The notes beneath the pieces were generated by a model, which ran no database searches, was not told the origin of the DNA, and saw nothing but the letters and a program-made list of their open reading frames with translations. From Nocardia africana NBRC 100379 (lineage in GTDB: Bacteria; Actinomycetota; Actinomycetes; Mycobacteriales; Mycobacteriaceae), in contig NZ_BDAV01000006.1 in assembly GCF_001612635.1 (NCBI RefSeq), positions 372,001-436,000 of the forward strand: a stretch of DNA of 64,000 bases. The letters run 5' to 3'. Below, one piece after another: positions 60,543 through 64,000 of this stretch (position 1 is its first letter; the number at the start of each line of letters is the position of its first letter). The translations under genes were made by a program, and so were the position numbers.

Positions 60543-61736
60543 CTAGTTGTCGGGTATGGGGCCGGGCGGGACGGGCCGCGACAGTTCGTTGCCGGTGACG
60601 CCCGGCGGCGGCCCGGATCCGTTGTCGGGGACATTCGGCCGCGGCGCATTCGCCGAACCGCGCACCTGCAGTGCGGGATCGGCGGTGAGGCAGTAGTTGT
60701 ACAGCCGCACCCGGGTGTCGGTCATGATCTTGGTCGGAGTGACCGGAATCGTGTCGTAGTCACAGGTCGGACGCGGCCAGAAGTCGGCGAGTGTGTGATA
60801 CGCGCCGTCGTGGGCGGGCACCCCGAGCGCTTGAATGCCTTGGCGCAGTGCGGGAAACAGCGCTTCGATCGCCGGCTGACGCAGTTTCGCGGCCTTGGTG
60901 ATGGCGACGAAATTGGTGACCAGATCGGTCAGCGGATCCTGATTCTTCGCCACCACGTCGCCGAGCGTCACCAGCTCACCCGGGGCCTGATCGAGGAATT
61001 TTCGAATTTCGTTGTCGGCGGCGGTGGCCTGCTGGAACAGCGCGCTGCCCGCCGCGGTGAGGGTGCTCAGGTCGGGCTGGGCATGCGAGGTGGTCTCCGC
61101 GATCACCCGCAGGTTCTCGAGCAGCTGCTGGGTCTGCGGCAGCAGATCCGACAGCCCCGCCATCGCACGGCTGATCCCGGAGATCATGGTGCGCAACCGA
61201 TCCGGGCCCCCGCCCAGCGCCGTGTCCAGCTCGTCGACGATGACGGTGAGCCGGTCCGGATTCATCCCGCCGATGAAGCCGCTCAGGTCGGTCAGCAGAT
61301 TCTGCACCGGAATCGGCACGCTGGTGCGCGCGCGTTCCACGACGGCGCCGTCGGACAGGTACGGACCGGTATCGGCGTCGGGCCGGAAGTCCAGGTACTG
61401 CTCGCCCGCCGCGGACAACCGGCCGACGTGCACCACGCCGCCCACCGGAATCTTCGCGCTGTCGTCGATTTCGGCGATCGCGTCGATTCCGTCACCGGAA
61501 ACCCGCACATCGGCGACCTTGCCGACCCGGGTGCCGCGGAAGGTCACGTCGTTGCCCGGGAGGATGCCGCCCGAGGTCACCAGCTGCACGGTGACGGTGA
61601 ACGTGTGCGGAAAGGGGTTGAACCGCAGCACATATCGGGCCAGATATCCGGAGCCGATCACCAGCACCACGATCAGGCTGAGGTTGGCCAGAGCGATGCG
61701 CCGGCGCACCACCCAATTCCACAGCGGTGTATTCAT
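60543..61736 (-). CDS. MCE family protein, MceF position
   Basis: A 397-aa MCE protein. N-terminal membrane anchor (IALANLSLIVVLVIGSGYLARYVL), an MCE/MlaD domain (residues about 40-120: GGILPGNDVTFRGTRVGKVADVRV...SAAGEQYLDFRP), a helical region (to about 300) and a Pro-rich tail. Its position, last MCE gene before a Mas protein, and a start overlapping the lipoprotein gene by 4 bp fit MceF. Mce complexes carry lipids (mycolic acids, sterols or fatty acids, depending on the operon) into the cell; which lipid cannot be told here. Confidence 0.92.
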   Translation of the reverse strand: MNTPLWNWVVRRRIALANLSLIVVLVIGSGYLARYVLRFNPFPHTFTVTVQLVTSGGILPGNDVTFRGTRVGKVADVRVSGDGIDAIAEIDDSAKIPVGGVVHVGRLSAAGEQYLDFRPDADTGPYLSDGAVVERARTSVPIPVQNLLTDLSGFIGGMNPDRLTVIVDELDTALGGGPDRLRTMISGISRAMAGLSDLLPQTQQLLENLRVIAETTSHAQPDLSTLTAAGSALFQQATAADNEIRKFLDQAPGELVTLGDVVAKNQDPLTDLVTNFVAITKAAKLRQPAIEALFPALRQGIQALGVPAHDGAYHTLADFWPRPTCDYDTIPVTPTKIMTDTRVRLYNYCLTADPALQVRGSANAPRPNVPDNGSGPPPGVTGNELSRPVPPGPIPDN

Positions 61737-62911
61737 CGCTCACCACCCTGCTGGGAAGGGTCGGCCGGCGCGCCGGGTGCTTCCGGCTGCGCCGCACCCG
61801 GTACCGGCTGCGGCGGACTGATCACCCGGCCGAACACTTTCTCGAATACCTGCGCCAAACTGCCGGCGAAGGCCGGAACGTCACCGATTTCGGGCCACCG
61901 GCTGCCGTGCGGATCGCTGAGCGCACCGATACTCAGATACGACACCACCGGCATGACGGCCAGTCCGGAACCCCGCAGGCTGGCCATCAGCGGCGGATAG
62001 ATGTCGTTGAGCCCGTCGAGTGCCTCGGTGAGATTGCCGCCCATTTCCGTGAAGCCCGACATGAGTTTCTGAATGCTGTCGAACAGGCTCAGGAACTGCG
62101 GACTGGTGGTGTCGGTGAAATCGCCCAGCGCCGCCATGGTGGTCGACACCTTGGTGGTGAGATCCACGATGCGCTGGTTGTTCTCGTTCACCAGCCCGAG
62201 CAGTTGCGGGAAGGTATCGGCCGCCGCGCCGAGTTCCTTTTTGCGCCTGGCCAATTCACCGGAGAGCGTAGTCAAACCCTGGAGTGTGGCATCGATATCG
62301 CCGGTGCGCTGATTGAGCGCGGCGATCACGCTGGTCATCTCGCTCAGCAGATGCGCCAATTGCGGTCCCCGCCCGGCGAACATCGAATTCATCTGCGTGG
62401 TGATCTGCGCGGCCTGGTTGATACCGCCGCCGTTGACCAGCATGGCCACCGACATCATCAACTGCTCGACGGAGGCGGCGGTGCCGGTGTGATCGACGCC
62501 GATGGTATCGCCGTCGCGCAGCGGCGGGCCCGCCTCCTGCGCGGACGGCAGCGTCATGGCCACCGACATATCGCCCAGCGGCGTGGCCTGGCGCAATTCC
62601 GCCGTCGTCCCCCGCGGCAGCACGATGTCGGAACGAATCCGCATCCGCACATCGGCGACGAAATTCGTGGTCTCGATACCGGTGACGGTGCCGATATCGG
62701 TGCCGCCGATGCGCACGTGGGCGTGATCGGGCAGATTCAGCACATCGGTGAACGCGGCGTGCACGGCGTAGCCCGGACCGCCGATGCCCGGCTTGGGCAT
62801 CGGCACATTCTCGAGTGTCAGCCCGCATCCGCTGATTCCGAGGGTGGTGGCGGTCGCGACGGCGGTGACAACGATGCCGCGACGGAAGGTTCTGCGCTGT
62901 GATCGTGTCAT
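61733..62911 (-). CDS. MCE family lipoprotein, MceE position
   Basis: A 392-aa lipoprotein. The signal FRRGIVVTAVATATTLGISGC ends in a lipobox (ISGC) with the lipidated Cys near residue 29. The MCE domain (GPGYAVHAAFTDVLNLPDHAHVRIGGTDIGTVTGIE; PLGDMSVAMTLP) and a long helical region follow. A Pro/Gln-rich tail is present. Among the six MCE proteins in a typical operon MceE is the lipoprotein (LprK/LprN-like). It overlaps both neighbours by 4 bp. Confidence 0.92.
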   Translation of the reverse strand: MTRSQRRTFRRGIVVTAVATATTLGISGCGLTLENVPMPKPGIGGPGYAVHAAFTDVLNLPDHAHVRIGGTDIGTVTGIETTNFVADVRMRIRSDIVLPRGTTAELRQATPLGDMSVAMTLPSAQEAGPPLRDGDTIGVDHTGTAASVEQLMMSVAMLVNGGGINQAAQITTQMNSMFAGRGPQLAHLLSEMTSVIAALNQRTGDIDATLQGLTTLSGELARRKKELGAAADTFPQLLGLVNENNQRIVDLTTKVSTTMAALGDFTDTTSPQFLSLFDSIQKLMSGFTEMGGNLTEALDGLNDIYPPLMASLRGSGLAVMPVVSYLSIGALSDPHGSRWPEIGDVPAFAGSLAQVFEKVFGRVISPPQPVPGAAQPEAPGAPADPSQQGGER

Positions 62912-64000
62912 TTTCCGCTGATCCCCAACAGTGCGGCGGTGAGTCCGAAATCGGGCCCCATATCGGCGATCCTTCCGGTCCGGCAGCCGTCGAGGCGCAT
63001 CATGACCCGCTCACAGAAGGTCGACAGCGCTTCACCGTCGAGCACGGATTTGTCGAGCAGGCCGTGCAGGCGCAGCGCCTGATGTTCGTAACTGGTGGCA
63101 TTGGCCAGGTTTTCGAACATCAGGGGCGCGACATCGACGATTTCGGTGAGATTGCGGGCATTGGCGCGCATCTGATCGCTGATCGCGACGAACCGGCTCA
63201 GGGCACCGGCGAGCTGGTCCTTGTTCTGCCCCACCACGGTTGCGGTATTGGCGACGAAATCGTCGAGCTGGGTGAGCACCGCCTGCAAGCCGGGCGCCTG
63301 ATCTCCCATCAACGTCAGCAATTCGGTGAGCCGGCCGCTGAAATCCCGCACGGTCTGATCGTTCTGGGCGATGACCTGGGTGATGTCGTTCAGTTTGACG
63401 ATCGTGTCGGAGATCTGATCCTTGTTGGCGAACGTCGTCTCGAACGCGCCCGACAGCGCGTCCAGCGTCTCGCGCAGTTTGTCGCCGTTGCCGTCGAGCA
63501 ACGGGAACAACACCCGGCTCGCCATCGGGCCGGTGTCGCTGTCACCCTTCAGCGACGCCCCCAGCTGGTCGAAGGTCTGCATGATGCGGTCGAGCTCCAC
63601 CGGTGTTCTGGTGCGCGGCAACGGAATATGGGCGCCGTCGGCCATGGTGGGCCCGGTTCCGTCGTAGGCGGGCGCCAATTCGACGTGGCGGTTGGTGATC
63701 AGCTGCGGATTCACCAGTGCGGCCATGGCATCGGCGGGTAGCTTCACGCTCCTGTCGACCTTCATGACCACCTGCACATAGGTGCCCTTGGCCTCCACCG
63801 CGTCGACCGTGCCGACCGGCACACCCAGCACATCGACCTCGTTACCGGCGTACAGCCCGGCAACAGTGTCGAAATCGGCGCTGATGCGCATGGTGTCGCC
63901 GAGCACCTCGTTGGTGGCGGTGCCGAGCGAACCCGGCAGCAGCGAGCAGCCCGAGCCGGCGGAGGCGACCAGGCACACCGCGGCGAGTCGGGCCAGTGCG
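62908..64000 (-). CDS. MCE family lipoprotein, N-terminus cut by the window edge
   Basis: The frame is open to the right edge, so the start is outside the window. The visible part begins within a signal (RLAAVCLVASAGSGC) with a lipobox ending GSGC. The MCE domain (FDTVAGLYAGNEVDVLGVPVGTVDAVEAKG; NRHVELAPAYDG) and helical region follow. The protein ends with GPDFGLTAALLGISGK. It is directly upstream of the MceE-position gene (4-bp overlap) and so occupies the MceD position. Two consecutive lipoproteins are unusual for this position. The rest of the operon (yrbEAB, mceABC) is expected further right. Confidence 0.88.
   Translation of the reverse strand, partial: ALARLAAVCLVASAGSGCSLLPGSLGTATNEVLGDTMRISADFDTVAGLYAGNEVDVLGVPVGTVDAVEAKGTYVQVVMKVDRSVKLPADAMAALVNPQLITNRHVELAPAYDGTGPTMADGAHIPLPRTRTPVELDRIMQTFDQLGASLKGDSDTGPMASRVLFPLLDGNGDKLRETLDALSGAFETTFANKDQISDTIVKLNDITQVIAQNDQTVRDFSGRLTELLTLMGDQAPGLQAVLTQLDDFVANTATVVGQNKDQLAGALSRFVAISDQMRANARNLTEIVDVAPLMFENLANATSYEHQALRLHGLLDKSVLDGEALSTFCERVMMRLDGCRTGRIADMGPDFGLTAALLGISGK

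Overview
The window reads as chromosome of a high-GC mycolic-acid actinomycete, most likely Nocardia or a close relative. The reasons are an mce operon with a Mas-type associated protein, an orphan MCE protein, MMPL transport, a CYP51 very close in sequence to the mycobacterial enzyme, a ChoD-type oxidase, DUF5313 and UsfY-like proteins, F420-type luciferase-like oxidoreductases, and an operon resembling the nocardiolactone (nltABCD) beta-lactone pathway. Many genes start with GTG, and neighbouring genes often overlap by 4 bp (ATGA/GTGA). No rRNA, tRNA, CRISPR array, insertion sequence or prophage was recognised.

Left part (1-12.9 kb): the start of an nrdHI ribonucleotide reductase operon with a candidate NrdR box; a zinc-independent L36 gene under a candidate Zur box; an FMN reductase/TetR pair; nadE; a split molybdenum-cofactor locus (moaD-moaA leftward, moeA-moaC/mog fusion-moaE rightward); a MarR/luciferase-like pair; a His-rich COG0523 metallochaperone GTPase; a secreted cell-wall amidase; and a small secreted protein.

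Middle (12.9-26 kb): a decayed galT beside an intact galK, an SDR, and then the most interesting unit, an eight-gene rightward operon (15597-24306). It encodes a catalytic thiolase-like synthase, a second synthase subunit without the catalytic Cys, an OleC/NltC-type beta-lactone synthetase, a small membrane protein, an OleD/NltD-type reductase, a condensation-type acyltransferase, an MMPL exporter and a hotdog thioesterase. No OleB decarboxylase is present, so the expected product keeps its beta-lactone. The last three genes and the small membrane protein suggest tailoring and export. A quinone oxidoreductase/TetR pair with two operator copies follows.

26-43 kb: luciferase-like oxidoreductase, a VapBC module with a promoter-like palindrome abutting its start codon, HdeD and GlsB stress membrane proteins, the orphan MCE protein, a minisatellite-like repeat, and a TetR-controlled oxidative operon (PF10118 protein, ferredoxin-type reductase, Baeyer-Villiger-type monooxygenase, SDR). 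On the other side of the TetR gene lie CYP51 and an SDR, then a SigF/SigB-type sigma factor and small stress proteins.

43-64 kb: AraC regulator and ChoD-like oxidase, GH15 glycosidase, catalase, UsfY-like protein, mgtC with a possible leader peptide, a serine hydrolase, a copper-type P-ATPase with an unusual CPD motif under a CsoR-like operator, an AmiC-like binding protein, a large membrane protein, a candidate 51-aa gene, a MarR/OhrR regulator with a long operator, an MpaB/DUF2236 protein, a C-terminally short TetR protein, and the distal part of an mce operon (mceD-E-F-mas) running off the right edge. CYP51, ChoD and mce together suggest sterol and lipid uptake and oxidation.
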